Shown: positions 18,689 to 27,855, counted from the first letter of the stretch. The stretch is 64,000 nt of DNA from Pandoraea aquatica (GCF_902459565.1 NZ_CABPSN010000008.1:1-64000), one strand, 5' to 3'. Made by a program: numbers and translations. The notes: generated by a model not told the origin, from the letters alone.

Positions 18689-19549
18689 TTGAAACTGCTG
18701 CGTTACGGCCCGAAGGGCCAGGAAAAGCCGGGCCTGCTCGATACGGATGGCCAAGTGCGTGATCTCTCCGGCGTGATGGCCGACATTACGCCGCAGACGC
18801 TCAGCCCGCAGGGGCTGGCGGCGCTGCGCGCACTCGATATGAAGGCTTTGCCGGTGGTGGCGTCGCCGGGTCGGCTCGGTGTGCCGTTCTCGGGGCTGGG
18901 CAAGTTTCTCGCCGTGGGCCTGAACTACAGCGATCACGCGGCGGAGTCGGGGTTGGCCGTGCCGTCGGAGCCGGTGCTCTTCACCAAGTGGGACAACTGC
19001 CTGACGGGACCGAACGACCCGGTGGTACTGCCCAAGGACTCGGTCAAGGGTGATTGGGAAGTCGAACTGGGCTTCGTGATCGGCACGACGGCGCGTTACG
19101 TGCCGCTAGAGCGGGCGCTCGATTACGTCGCCGGGTATTGCGTGGTCAACGATGTCTCCGAGCGCGAGTATCAGATCGAGCGCGGCGGCACGTGGGACAA
19201 GGGCAAGGGCTTCGACACGTTCGGTCCGGTCGGCCCGTGGCTCGTGACGACCGACGAAATCCGCGATCCGCAGCAACTCGGCCTGTGGCTCGACCTCAAC
19301 GGTGTTCGCCGTCAGACGGGCAATACGTCGACCATGATTTTCAGCGTGGCCTATCTGGTGCATTACCTCAGCCAGTTCACCACGCTCAAACCGGGCGATC
19401 TGGTGACGACGGGCACGCCGCCGGGCGTGGGCCTCGGTCAGAAGCCGCCGGTCTTTCTGAAGCCGGGCGACGTCATGCGACTGGGCATCGACGGTCTGGG
19501 CGAGCAGACGCAGAAAGTGCACGCGTACGACGCGGGACTGCTCGACTGA
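18689..19549 (+). CDS. Fumarylacetoacetate hydrolase family protein, likely 2,4-diketo-3-deoxy-sugar-acid hydrolase
   Basis: A 286-residue FAH-fold enzyme. FLAVGLNYSDHAAESG is the N-terminal active-site block, GDWEVELGFVIG gives the metal-binding Glu/Glu/Asp pattern, and KGFDTFGPVGPWL, MIFSVAYLVHYLS and TGTPPGVG are family blocks. FAH-fold enzymes cleave C-C bonds of diketo acids; after a KDF dehydrogenase the expected products are pyruvate and L-lactate. Many databases call close relatives ureidoglycolate lyase, but no purine genes are nearby. The start is TTG (18689) with AAGGAG 8 nt upstream. Confidence 0.85.
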   Translation: MKLLRYGPKGQEKPGLLDTDGQVRDLSGVMADITPQTLSPQGLAALRALDMKALPVVASPGRLGVPFSGLGKFLAVGLNYSDHAAESGLAVPSEPVLFTKWDNCLTGPNDPVVLPKDSVKGDWEVELGFVIGTTARYVPLERALDYVAGYCVVNDVSEREYQIERGGTWDKGKGFDTFGPVGPWLVTTDEIRDPQQLGLWLDLNGVRRQTGNTSTMIFSVAYLVHYLSQFTTLKPGDLVTTGTPPGVGLGQKPPVFLKPGDVMRLGIDGLGEQTQKVHAYDAGLLD

Positions 19550-19712
19550 GCGCGTGCCCGAATCTTTTCACATCCATCCTGTACGTTGATGGGCACGGGC
19601 GGCGGTGCGATCTGCCGCCCCATGACATTGCGAAAGACGTCAGGCGCTTATGTCGCGCTGCCTCGCAATCTCATGCCAAGCCCATCGAGCACATTCTTCG
19701 GAGCGATTCATC

Positions 19713-20474
19713 ATGCAAGATTTGAGAGGCAAGTTCGTACTGATCACGGGCGCGAGCACCGGCATCGGTGCGGCTGCGGCAACGGCATTTGCCGCGCAGG
19801 GCGCGAACGTGGCAGTGCATTACAACCGCTCGGCCGACAAGGCGGAAGCGGTGGCAGAAGCGGTCCGTGCGCATGGTGTGAAGGCCATGACGGTTGCGGC
19901 CGACGTGCAGGACACCGGCGCAATCGATGCCGCCGTGGCACACGTGCTCGACGGCTTTGGCCGTATCGACGTGCTGATCAACAACGCGGGCAGTCTCGTC
20001 AAGCGCACCCCGTTCACTGAAGTGACGGATGCCTATTTCGATGACGTCCTCAACGTCAATGCACGCTCGGTTGTCGCGTTCTCGCGCGCTGTCGTGCCTG
20101 CGATGCGCAAGCAGGGCGGTGGCGCGATCGTCAACGTGACGTCGATTGCGGCGCGTCACGGCGGCGGCCCCGGTGCGCTGATCTATGCAGCGGCGAAAGG
20201 CTTCGTGAGCACGCTCACGCGGGGCATGGCTAAAGAGTTGATGCCTGACCGTATTCGTGTGAATGCCGTCTCGCCGGGCGTGATCATGACGCCGTTCCAC
20301 GAACAATTCAGCACGCAGGCGCAGATCGACGCTTTCCGTCAGAGCATTCCGATGGGACGCCTTGGCGAGCCCGACGAGTGCTCGGGAGCGTTCCTCTACC
20401 TCGCTTCGGAGACGCTGGCGAGCTATGTGACCGGGCAGATCATCGAAGTCAACGGCGGACAACTGATGCTGTAA
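19713..20474 (+). CDS. SDR family oxidoreductase, possibly sugar dehydrogenase
   Basis: A 253-residue classical SDR. The glycine motif is TGASTGIGAA, followed by INNAG, the catalytic Ser in VNVTSIAARHGGG, YAAAK (YxxxK) and a C-terminal VTGQIIEVNGGQLML. The residues after the cofactor beta-2 strand (HYNRSADKAE) include Asn-Arg, which is compatible with NADP preference. It is the last gene of the GntR-led cluster after a 163-nt gap. It could oxidise the free sugar at the head of the same pathway, but this is inference. Confidence 0.82.
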   Translation: MQDLRGKFVLITGASTGIGAAAATAFAAQGANVAVHYNRSADKAEAVAEAVRAHGVKAMTVAADVQDTGAIDAAVAHVLDGFGRIDVLINNAGSLVKRTPFTEVTDAYFDDVLNVNARSVVAFSRAVVPAMRKQGGGAIVNVTSIAARHGGGPGALIYAAAKGFVSTLTRGMAKELMPDRIRVNAVSPGVIMTPFHEQFSTQAQIDAFRQSIPMGRLGEPDECSGAFLYLASETLASYVTGQIIEVNGGQLML

Positions 20475-20654
20475 CGCCCGGGCAGTGCAGATGCCGGAAG
20501 CTCGGAATATTCCGCATCGGCATTGCCCGGCGACCCAATTTCCTGCGGGTTACGCGCTTGCGGGTTCGCTTCTTCGGTAATTGCTGGCACACTTGCCCCA
20601 TTCGTCCGCAAGCCCCGGTTGCATCGGGGCGCGAGCACAACTATCGAGGGGCAA

Positions 20655-21317
20655 ATGGAACGCTGTCCGTGGAGTGAAGGCTTCGAACAATATCGTCAGT
20701 ATCACGATCAGGAGTGGGGCGTGCCGTTGCGCGACTCCCGCGAGTTGTTCGAATTGCTGATGCTCGAAGGGGCGCAGGCCGGATTGTCGTGGTCCACGAT
20801 TCTCAAGAAGCGCGATACCTACCGTAAGGCCTTCGACAATTTCGACCCGGCGCGCATTGCGAAGTACGGACCGGAGGACGAAGCGCGGCTGATGGCCGAT
20901 CCCGGCATCGTGCGCAATCGCCTGAAGGTCAATGGCGTCATCAAAGGGGCCAAAGCGTATCTGGCGATGGAGGCATCGGGGACGCGCTTCAGCGACTTCG
21001 TCTGGCAGTTCGTGGGCGGTGAGACGGTGCAGAATCGCTGGACATCCCTGAGCGAAGTCCCGGCAACGTCTGCCGTGTCGGACGCCATGAGTCGTGCGTT
21101 GAAGAAGGCGGGATTCACGTTCGTGGGCTCCACCATCTGCTATTCGTTCATGCAGGCCGCCGGAATGGTGAACGACCATCTGGTCGCGTGCCCGCGCCAT
21201 AAAGCGGTGAAGACGCTTGCGGCCAACGAGGCCAAAAACAGCGGCGCATCGGCCCGGAAACGCCGGGCAGGCGCGTCGTCGGCTACAATCGCGCCTGACG
21301 AATCAGGATCTGCCTAA
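20655..21317 (+). CDS. tag: DNA-3-methyladenine glycosylase I
   Basis: A 220-residue base-excision enzyme removing 3-methyladenine. MERCPWSEGFEQYRQYHDQEWGVP matches the family start in parts, with zinc ligands Cys4 and His17, and the distal pair His/Cys in HLVACPRHK. LEGAQAGLSWSTILKKR carries the catalytic helix-hairpin-helix Glu region. About 30 extra residues after the zinc site (SGASARKRRAGASS) are a basic disordered tail. The gene ends in TAATG, overlapping the start of rlmJ by one base. Confidence 0.95.
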   Translation: MERCPWSEGFEQYRQYHDQEWGVPLRDSRELFELLMLEGAQAGLSWSTILKKRDTYRKAFDNFDPARIAKYGPEDEARLMADPGIVRNRLKVNGVIKGAKAYLAMEASGTRFSDFVWQFVGGETVQNRWTSLSEVPATSAVSDAMSRALKKAGFTFVGSTICYSFMQAAGMVNDHLVACPRHKAVKTLAANEAKNSGASARKRRAGASSATIAPDESGSA

Positions 21318-22189
21318 TGTTTAGCTACCGCCACGCCTTCCACGCCGGCAACCATGCCGACGTACTGAAACACTTCATCGCCGTTGAATGCATCGATTAC
21401 ATGCGCCAGAAAGACACGGCGTTCTGGTATATCGACACGCATGCCGGCGCGGGCGGCTATGCGCTCGACGGCAAGTGGGCCGACAAGACGGGCGAGTACG
21501 AGACGGGCATCGGCCGTCTTTGGACGCGTAACGATCTGCCGCCGGCGCTGGCGGACTACGTTGCGCTGGTCCGTGAGTTCAATCCGGACGGCAAGCTGAG
21601 CTACTACCCCGGCTCGCCGTATTTTGCGCTGCAACTGTTGGGCGACCGCGACCGTTTGCGTTTGTTCGAGGCGCATCCGACCGAACAGGAAGTGCTGCGC
21701 GAGAACTTCGAAGCGCAGGGGCGTGCGGTCGCACGTCGCACGATGATTTTCGGGGCCGACGGTTTTGCGGGCCTCAAGACGATTTTGCCGCCGGCACCGC
21801 GCCGGGGGTTCACGCTCATCGATCCGTCCTACGAGGACAAGCGCGATTACACGCGCACCACGCAGACAGTGCAGGAAGGTCTCGATCGCTTCCCGACCGG
21901 CATGTACGCCGTTTGGTATCCGCTCGTGCAGCGTCGCGAAGCGGCGCAATTGCCGGAGCGCATGAAGCGGCTGACGATCGACGAGAAGCCGATCAAGAAC
22001 TGGCTGCACGTTGCGCTGACGGTCTGCAATCCGGTACCGGGTGGCATGGGCCTGCACGGCAGCGGCATGTTCATCGTGAACCCGCCGTACATGCTACAGG
22101 ACACGCTCAAGACGACGATGCCGTATCTCGTCAAGGCGCTCGGTCAGGACAAGGGGGCGCAGTTCTTGCTGGAAGGTAAGCAGAGCTGA
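21317..22189 (+). CDS. rlmJ: 23S rRNA (adenine-2030-N6)-methyltransferase RlmJ
   Basis: A 290-residue SAM-dependent RNA methyltransferase. It starts MFSYRHAFHAGNHADVLKH, the family N-terminus. WYIDTHAGAGGY is the SAM-binding motif and LIDPSYEDK is the catalytic (D/N)PP(Y)-type motif IV in the DPSYE form typical of RlmJ. GSGMFIVNPPY lies near the C-terminus. It is translationally coupled to tag through the TAATG overlap, an arrangement suggesting one transcript for two nucleic-acid maintenance enzymes. Confidence 0.95.
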   Translation: MFSYRHAFHAGNHADVLKHFIAVECIDYMRQKDTAFWYIDTHAGAGGYALDGKWADKTGEYETGIGRLWTRNDLPPALADYVALVREFNPDGKLSYYPGSPYFALQLLGDRDRLRLFEAHPTEQEVLRENFEAQGRAVARRTMIFGADGFAGLKTILPPAPRRGFTLIDPSYEDKRDYTRTTQTVQEGLDRFPTGMYAVWYPLVQRREAAQLPERMKRLTIDEKPIKNWLHVALTVCNPVPGGMGLHGSGMFIVNPPYMLQDTLKTTMPYLVKALGQDKGAQFLLEGKQS

Positions 22190-22250
22190 GGCGATCTACC
22201 AAATATCGGCTAACCCGTATCGGTGAGCCCATATTGGCGAACCCAAACGG

Positions 22251-22298
22251 AAACGCCCAACGCAGGCATGAATACCTGTGTTGGGCGTTTCGTTTTTG
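22251..22298. terminator. Terminator between convergent rlmJ and rsuA
   Basis: A long stem pairs AAACGCCCAAC with GTTGGGCGTTT, extended by an inner CAGG/CCTG pair (22251-22290), and is followed by CGTTTTT on the plus strand. The minus-strand tail is less T-rich, so it mainly serves rlmJ but may act both ways. Confidence 0.75.
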
Positions 22299-22342
22299 GT
22301 GCTTGAACGTGTCGGGTGATGGTTCGTATCCCCCGAATTCGA

Positions 22343-23062
22343 TTACTTGGCGGACAGCGGAATTTCGTACGGCAACGACAGCAACTCGTCCGGCGCCAGA
22401 TAGCGCCATTCGCCGAGTTCGAGATTGCCCATCGGCAAGCCGCCAATGGCTGTTCTCACCAGACCTTCCACCCGATTGCCTGCGGCGGCCACCATTCGCT
22501 TGACCTGATGGTATTTCCCCTGCGTGATCGTGAGTGCGATTTCGTGGGTGGACGGGCTCATGACATCCGTTGCCGCGAGCGGCTCGGTCTCGTCGCGCAA
22601 CAGCACGCCTTCGCGCAGTGCCTGCAACATCTCTTGCGTCACGGGATGCTTGGTCGTCGCGACGTACCGCTTGGGCACGTGGCGGCGTGGTGACATCATG
22701 GCGTGCAGGAAGGGGCCGTCGTCAGAGAGCAGCAGCATGCCGGTGGTGTCCTGATCGAGACGGCCGGCCGGTTGCACGCCACGTACGGCGAGCGGGAGCG
22801 GCAACAGCGAATGCACGCCTTCATGATGCGTCGGGCTCGTGGAGCACTCAAAGCCTTCAGGTTTGTTGAGCAGAATGTAGACGTGCTCGCGGTAGTCCCA
22901 GGACTCGCCGTCCAGCGTGAACTGAAGGCCCTTCGGGTCCACCGACTCCCGGAAGTTATCGTGCACAATGCCGTCGATGGCGAAAGCACCGGATTGAATG
23001 AGCTTGCGGCACATCTTACGACTGCCGAAGCCCTGCGATTGCAGTAAACGATCTAGCTCGAT
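22343..23062 (-). CDS. rsuA: 16S rRNA pseudouridine(516) synthase RsuA
   Basis: The pseudouridylate synthase domain has the catalytic Asp in AGRLDQDTTGMLLLSDDG and the family block GKYHQVKRMVAAAGNRV. The first canonical ATG (23014, MCRKLIQSG) would cut off half of the N-terminal S4 RNA-binding domain. The reading frame continues upstream as IELDRLLQSQGFGSRK, which aligns residue by residue with the start of E. coli RsuA, with Met1 falling on an ATC codon at 23062-23060. A GGAG is about 7 nt before that ATC and an in-frame TGA lies 4 codons further up. There is no ATG, GTG or TTG between, so initiation is probably non-canonical. The 239-residue length then fits the family. Confidence 0.88.
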   Translation of the reverse strand: MELDRLLQSQGFGSRKMCRKLIQSGAFAIDGIVHDNFRESVDPKGLQFTLDGESWDYREHVYILLNKPEGFECSTSPTHHEGVHSLLPLPLAVRGVQPAGRLDQDTTGMLLLSDDGPFLHAMMSPRRHVPKRYVATTKHPVTQEMLQALREGVLLRDETEPLAATDVMSPSTHEIALTITQGKYHQVKRMVAAAGNRVEGLVRTAIGGLPMGNLELGEWRYLAPDELLSLPYEIPLSAK

Positions 23063-23118
23063 GATGCGTCTCCGTCAGGCATCTGGATTCAGGCCGCTAT
23101 TGTAACGGCCTGCCCACG

Positions 23119-23168
23119 CATATGCCCGATATGCCCGATATGCCCGGCCCGATACGCCCGATACGCCT
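23119..23168 (+). repeat. Short tandem array of ATATGCCCG / ATACGCCCG units
   Basis: About five 9-10-bp units of the type ATATGCCCG or ATACGCCCG follow each other between the divergent ends of rsuA and the permease gene. They form a simple low-complexity array just past the permease stop; no function is evident. Confidence 0.6.
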
Positions 23169-23185
23169 CTTAAGCCCGCTCGTGC

Positions 23186-24052
23186 TTACTCGTCCTGCAT
23201 CGCGCCGCTGAAACGCCGGTAGATAAAGCGTGCCGCCCAGTCGAGCCCGAAGCCAAGCACGCCGATTACCAGAATCACAGCGGTCAGTTCCGAGTATGCC
23301 AAGCGGTCGCGCGTATCGAGGATGAGATACCCCAGACCCGCATTCACGCCCAACATCTCCGCCGGCACCAGCACGATCCACAAGATGCCAATGGCCAGCC
23401 GCACGCCCGTGAGCACATGCGCTGCGATGCCCGGCACATAGACGTGCCAGAGCATTTCCCAGCGGGTCGCCGCCAGACTCTCGCCCAGTTGCACCCAGCG
23501 TCGATCGATATGCGTCACACCTGCGGCCGTGCTCATCACCAGCGGCCAAAGGGCAGCGAAGGCGAGCAGAAAATACACGGCAGGGTCGCCCACGCCGAGC
23601 GACATGACGGCAATCGGCATCCACGACAGCGGCGACACCATGCGCAGGAACTGCAACGATGGCGTAAGCGCCTTGTCCAGCCATCGGACGCGCCCGATCA
23701 GAAAGCCCAGTGGCACGCCCAACACCACAGCCCATGCTAGCCCAACCGCAATACGTCGCAAGCTGGCGAGGATGTGAAGGCCAAGCTGCTCGTCGCGGAT
23801 CAGATCGGGCAGCGCGTTCAGTGCCGCTGCCGGCGAGAACTGCGAAGCGAGAGAGCCGGGTGTCGTGAATAACGCAATGCCCAGCCACCAGATCGCCACG
23901 ATGCCCGCAAGCCCGGCGAGGCCGAGCCATGCATGGCGCGAAGGGCGAGCGCTCACCGCGCTTGAGTTCGATGCGGAGGCGTTTGCCGTGTCGGAGGCAG
24001 CATCCACCGAACCGACCGGTTGCGGCGCGCGGCTAGACGCGAGATCAGACAA
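23186..24052 (-). CDS. ABC transporter permease, SsuC/TauC type
   Basis: A 288-residue inner-membrane subunit. Residues 1-40 are an Ser/Ala-rich cytoplasmic extension; about six hydrophobic segments follow. The EAA motif that contacts the ATPase is ESLAATRWEMLWHVYVPGIA, and LAIGILWIVLVPAEML is typical of NitT/TauT/SsuC permeases. The start is TTG at 24052, supported by an excellent AGGAGG 6 nt upstream that lies inside the end of the substrate-binding-protein gene; the two reading frames overlap by 8 bp. Confidence 0.9.
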   Translation of the reverse strand: MSDLASSRAPQPVGSVDAASDTANASASNSSAVSARPSRHAWLGLAGLAGIVAIWWLGIALFTTPGSLASQFSPAAALNALPDLIRDEQLGLHILASLRRIAVGLAWAVVLGVPLGFLIGRVRWLDKALTPSLQFLRMVSPLSWMPIAVMSLGVGDPAVYFLLAFAALWPLVMSTAAGVTHIDRRWVQLGESLAATRWEMLWHVYVPGIAAHVLTGVRLAIGILWIVLVPAEMLGVNAGLGYLILDTRDRLAYSELTAVILVIGVLGFGLDWAARFIYRRFSGAMQDE

Positions 24053-25229
24053 CGATCACCTCCTGGCGGGTAAAGCCGTCCGGCAGACCGAAGGCCTTCA
24101 TGCCACCGGCGGCGGCAATGCTCTTCTTCACGAAGCGGTCGTCGACGAGATCGCGTGCGACAAACGACGGGTCGAGCTTTGCGAGGAACTGCGCATTCCC
24201 TTCGACCTGCGTCTTCTGCATGTGACGCACCAGCGCCTCCGTGTAGCTCGGATAGGGATAGGGCTGGAAGTCGATACGCTTTTCGTGCCAGTCGGCATGC
24301 ACGATGGCCTTGTCGGCGAGATAGCGACCCTGTTCGGAGGCGTCCGGTGCCAGCACGCGCTGTAACACCTGGAACGGGTGCGGCGTGTAGCGGTTCTGTC
24401 CTTCCTTGGACAGCAGGCGGGCTGCATCTGCGGGGTGCTCGCGCGTCCAGGCCTGTGCCTTGACGATGGCATCGACGACCTTCTGCGACCATTCCGGACG
24501 CGATGTCAGATCTCGCTCGTGCATCGTCACGACACAGCACGCATGGTTCTTCCAGACGTCGCCGGTAAATCGCAGCACCTTGCCGACCTTGAGATTCTCG
24601 GCCGCCGCATTGAACGGTTCGGCCACGATATAGCCTGCAATCTGCTTCGCAGCGAGCGCCGGCGGCATGTCCGACGGTGCCATCACGATCAGATTGACTT
24701 CGTTGGCAGCCGGCGCGCCACTTTTCTTGAGTACTGGCGTCAGGCCGTTTGCGGCGAGCAGGCCTTGCAGCACCACGTTATGGATCGAATACCAGAACGG
24801 CACCGCAAAGGTCTTGCCGCCGAGGTCGCCAATCTTATTGATGTCGTTGGCCACCGTGATGGCGCTGCCGTTGACGTGATTCCATGCCACGACCTTGGCC
24901 TGTGCCTGACTGCCGTATCGTGCCCAGACGGTCATCGGCGAGAGCAGGTGAACGACGTTGACCTGTCCTGACAGAAACGCTTCGATCAGTTGTGCCCAGC
25001 TGCGCAACAACGTCGGCTTCTCCGCCTTGATGCCGGCTTGTTCGAAGTAGCCGTTGTTGTGCGCGACGAGCAGCGGCGTGGCGTCGGTAATCGGCAGATA
25101 GCCGATGCGCAACGGCGCGTCCGGCTCCGCAGCAGCACGTGCGGCTGCCGAGGCGAGCAGCGGAGCTGCCCCGGCGACGGTCATCATCGAAGCGAGTTTG
25201 AGCCATTCGCGGCGGGAAATTTGGCACAT
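24045..25229 (-). CDS. ABC transporter substrate-binding protein, NitT/TauT/SsuA family
   Basis: A 394-residue exported binding protein. The N-terminus SRREWLKLASMM is a twin-arginine (Tat) signal followed by an Ala-rich core ending near ARAAA. The mature part starts with PLRIGYLPITDATPLLVAHNNGYFEQAGI, the family's first beta-strand and ligand-cleft block. A long GDLGGKTFAVPFWYSIHNVVLQGLL block is typical of NMT1/NrtA-like proteins. The ligand is unknown; neighbours suggest an organosulfur compound. It is separated from the ATPase gene by 27 nt and overlaps the permease gene. Confidence 0.88.
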   Translation of the reverse strand: MCQISRREWLKLASMMTVAGAAPLLASAAARAAAEPDAPLRIGYLPITDATPLLVAHNNGYFEQAGIKAEKPTLLRSWAQLIEAFLSGQVNVVHLLSPMTVWARYGSQAQAKVVAWNHVNGSAITVANDINKIGDLGGKTFAVPFWYSIHNVVLQGLLAANGLTPVLKKSGAPAANEVNLIVMAPSDMPPALAAKQIAGYIVAEPFNAAAENLKVGKVLRFTGDVWKNHACCVVTMHERDLTSRPEWSQKVVDAIVKAQAWTREHPADAARLLSKEGQNRYTPHPFQVLQRVLAPDASEQGRYLADKAIVHADWHEKRIDFQPYPYPSYTEALVRHMQKTQVEGNAQFLAKLDPSFVARDLVDDRFVKKSIAAAGGMKAFGLPDGFTRQEVIVV

Positions 25230-25256
25230 GGTCTGAGAATCCCCGAAGGTGGGTGC

Positions 25257-26147
25257 TTAACGTGTGGTGTGAGACGTTGTGTGAAGTGCAGCTTGCGCGG
25301 ATGTCGTGTCGCGGGACATCGCGAGTTGCAGGGCTTGCAGAATTTCGATGCGCAACGCGCCGAGCGCCTGTACCTGGGCGTCGCGCGGCGAGGGCACGTC
25401 GATCTGCCATTGCGCGAGCGTGCGGCCCTGATTGCCGAGCAGCACGATCCGGTCCGAGACAAGCAGCGCCTCGTCGATATCGTGTGTGACGAGGACCGTC
25501 GCCGCCCCCGTGTCACGCACAACCGTCACCAGCAGACGCTGCATGTCGGCGCGTGTGACTTCGTCAAGTGCGCCAAACGGTTCATCAAGGAGCAACGCGC
25601 GCGGCTGACGCGCCAGACAACGCGCGAGTGCCACCCGCTGCGCCATGCCCCCTGAAAGCTGGCGAGGATGCAGATGATGGGCATGGGACAAGCCGACCTC
25701 GGTCAGCGCGGCGTCGATGCGCGTGCGCCGCGTCTCACGCGAGAGTGCTGGCTGACGCGCGAACGTCAGGCCGAACGCCACGTTGCGCTCCACCGACAGC
25801 CAGGGCAGCAGGCAGGGGTCCTGAAAGGCGAGGGCCACGTCGGGACGCGGACCCGTGAGCGGTGTGCCATCCACATCGACGGTGCCGTCGCTCGGTGCAA
25901 GCAAACCGGCGGCAATGCGCAACAACGTGGATTTGCCTGAGCCGCTCGGGCCGAGCACGGAGACGAGTTCTCCCGGCGCGACCGAGAGGTCGACGCCGCG
26001 AAGGATTGCCCGTTCGCCGTAAGACAGGCCGATATTGCGAAGCGTCAGAAATGGCGATGCGCGCGAGGTATCCTCGCGCGCTGCGGCGAAATGGGCGTGC
26101 TCGGGCGTGGATTCGTGCGCGCGTTGCGTCGCCGTGGGTTGGGTCAT
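25257..26147 (-). CDS. ABC transporter ATP-binding protein, SsuB/TauB type
   Basis: A 296-residue ATPase. Walker A is GPSGSGKST, the Q-loop lies in FQDPCLLPW, the ABC signature is LSGGMAQRVALARCLA, Walker B is ALLLDEPFGALD and the switch His is in VTHDIDEA. Residues 1-30 are an extra hydrophilic extension. The ATG overlaps the stop of the upstream flavoprotein gene (ATGA), so the genes are translationally coupled. Confidence 0.93.
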   Translation of the reverse strand: MTQPTATQRAHESTPEHAHFAAAREDTSRASPFLTLRNIGLSYGERAILRGVDLSVAPGELVSVLGPSGSGKSTLLRIAAGLLAPSDGTVDVDGTPLTGPRPDVALAFQDPCLLPWLSVERNVAFGLTFARQPALSRETRRTRIDAALTEVGLSHAHHLHPRQLSGGMAQRVALARCLARQPRALLLDEPFGALDEVTRADMQRLLVTVVRDTGAATVLVTHDIDEALLVSDRIVLLGNQGRTLAQWQIDVPSPRDAQVQALGALRIEILQALQLAMSRDTTSAQAALHTTSHTTR

Positions 26148-27292
26148 GTAACCGTTCCGGTCTTGAGTTGCTGTGCGCGTTGCGCCGCCAGTTGGTTCTT
26201 CAATTGAACCAGACTCGGCGTCACGATGGGCACAAAAGCGGCCTCGCGCTGACGTCGGGCAACGCCCGAGAGTCCACGCAGATAACCGCGTCCGCCCCCA
26301 GTCTGCACTTCCAGCGTGGCGGCGTCGTGAACGAGTTCTGCGAGTGAGATGCGCAGTTTGAACAGGCTTGCCGGCGTGTCGACAAACTCGCCTTGCAAGA
26401 CGCCGGATTTCAGACGCGTTGTGAGGGACGCCAGATGGTCGGTCAGCGCGGCCACGTCGTCCGCCACAGCGGCACGGGCTGCCGGGCCGCCTTCGTTGGT
26501 GGCGTCAAGGCTACGCCGCGCAAGACCTAGCGACATGCCGCATTGCAGCCCCAGGAAGGCCGGGCGCACGCGCACGAGCCACGCCGGCGCGTTGTCCGTA
26601 ATACGGTCGTCGTCGCTCAGCGGCGTGTCGGTCATCTGAAGCGCGGCGGTGTTGGTGCCGCGCAGGCCGATCAGGTCCAGATCGTCGCTGCGATGCACCC
26701 CCGGCGCGTTGTGTGCGATGGCGAAGATCGAGGGCGGGCCGCCCGCTTCGTGGTCGACGGCGGCCGCAGCAACGAAGCCCTGTTTGCGCAGGTTCGTGAT
26801 CCACGGCAACCCGCCGTTTACGCGCCACGACGATGTGCCGCCGCCCGCGCCGGACGAGGATGCGGTGGGTACGTCTGTCGCCCGGATTTGCAGTGGCTCG
26901 ATGGCCGACAGGTATTTCATCGCGTTCGACAAGCCGGTCGCACCCGCCAGTTCTCCGCAGAGCAAAGCAGGCAGCAGACGGTCGCGCAAGGCCTGATTCG
27001 GGCTTTGCAGCAGGTACTCGATGAACGTGCGTTGTCCCCAGAGGACGAAGGCCGCCGCGAACGAATGTCCGGCAACGTCAGCGACGCTGTCGATCGCATC
27101 GCCGATCGTGCCGCCGGAACCGCCCAGCGCAACCGGCACGCCAACGCGCAGCAATCCGGCGCTGGCGAGCTGCGGTACGACCTCGGCGCAAAGCGTGGCG
27201 TCCGTGTCGAGCGTCTCCGCGTGTGCGTCGAGCCAAGCGGCGAGTGCCGGTGCGCGCGTGGCGAGACTCGGCTGGCTGGCGGTGGTGCTCAT
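26144..27292 (-). CDS. Acyl-CoA dehydrogenase-like flavoprotein (SfnB/DszC-like group)
   Basis: A 382-residue protein with the acyl-CoA dehydrogenase arrangement: helical N-terminal domain (VVPQLASAGLLRVGVPVALGGSG), a middle beta domain (GATGLSNAMKY, WRVNGGLPWITN) and a C-terminal helical bundle ending GGGRGYLRGLSGVARRQREAAFVPIVTP. Members near ABC sulfonate transporters are usually flavin-dependent monooxygenases or sulfur-acquisition oxidoreductases rather than fatty-acid enzymes. That is inferred from context. ATG overlaps the upstream stop by ATGA, and its own stop overlaps the ATPase start. Confidence 0.8.
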   Translation of the reverse strand: MSTTASQPSLATRAPALAAWLDAHAETLDTDATLCAEVVPQLASAGLLRVGVPVALGGSGGTIGDAIDSVADVAGHSFAAAFVLWGQRTFIEYLLQSPNQALRDRLLPALLCGELAGATGLSNAMKYLSAIEPLQIRATDVPTASSSGAGGGTSSWRVNGGLPWITNLRKQGFVAAAAVDHEAGGPPSIFAIAHNAPGVHRSDDLDLIGLRGTNTAALQMTDTPLSDDDRITDNAPAWLVRVRPAFLGLQCGMSLGLARRSLDATNEGGPAARAAVADDVAALTDHLASLTTRLKSGVLQGEFVDTPASLFKLRISLAELVHDAATLEVQTGGGRGYLRGLSGVARRQREAAFVPIVTPSLVQLKNQLAAQRAQQLKTGTVT

Positions 27293-27855
27293 GCCGCTTG
27301 CACCTTCGGCTCCCAGCGATAAGCCGCCAGTTGCGGGTTCAGTTCGTTTTGCGAAAGATTGTTCGCGAAGTTGCACAGCGTAGCGAGCGATACGCCAAGC
27401 ACCACTTCGAGGGCGGCGGCATCGTCGAAACTTGCTGATTTGAAAGCGGTGAATTCGGCGTCCGACACCGCGCCGCGCGTTGCGATCACGGCGCGCGTGA
27501 AATTAGCGACGGCGTCGAGGCGGGCATCGGAGAGTTTGACCTGATCGCGGATTTCATTCACGAGGGCTTCTGGAAGTTGTGCCTTCTTCAGCGCCACCGC
27601 GGTATGGCCGGCAACGCAAAAGCCGCAGCCGTGAATACCAGCCGCCGTGATCTGCACGACCTCGCGCTCGGCCAGCGTCAGGCTCGCGCGACCGTTGATC
27701 GCGCCCACCGTCAGATACGTTTCGAGCGCCGTCGGTGCATTCGCCAGCGACGCGACAAGATTTGGCAGGAAACCGTTCGCCGCGAGCGACTTCTCCAAAA
27801 ACGGACGGCTCGCCTCCGGGGCGGTCTCAACAGTGTGCAATGGCAGTCGGCTCAT
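27289..27855 (-). CDS. AhpD-like carboxymuconolactone decarboxylase family protein
   Basis: A 188-residue all-helical protein. The CxxC redox motif in IHGCGFCVAGHTAVALKK, with the following His, is the alkylhydroperoxidase AhpD signature. The N-terminal FLPNLVASLANAPTALETYL is typical of the CMD family. It may protect the downstream flavoenzyme from peroxide or act in the same degradation route; this is inference. It is first in a coupled run with the flavoprotein and ATPase genes. Confidence 0.87.
   Translation of the reverse strand: MSRLPLHTVETAPEASRPFLEKSLAANGFLPNLVASLANAPTALETYLTVGAINGRASLTLAEREVVQITAAGIHGCGFCVAGHTAVALKKAQLPEALVNEIRDQVKLSDARLDAVANFTRAVIATRGAVSDAEFTAFKSASFDDAAALEVVLGVSLATLCNFANNLSQNELNPQLAAYRWEPKVQAA

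Noticed and set aside
23119-23168. CRISPR-like repeat array
   Set aside because: Units are 9-10 bp and contiguous with no spacers; simple tandem repeat only.
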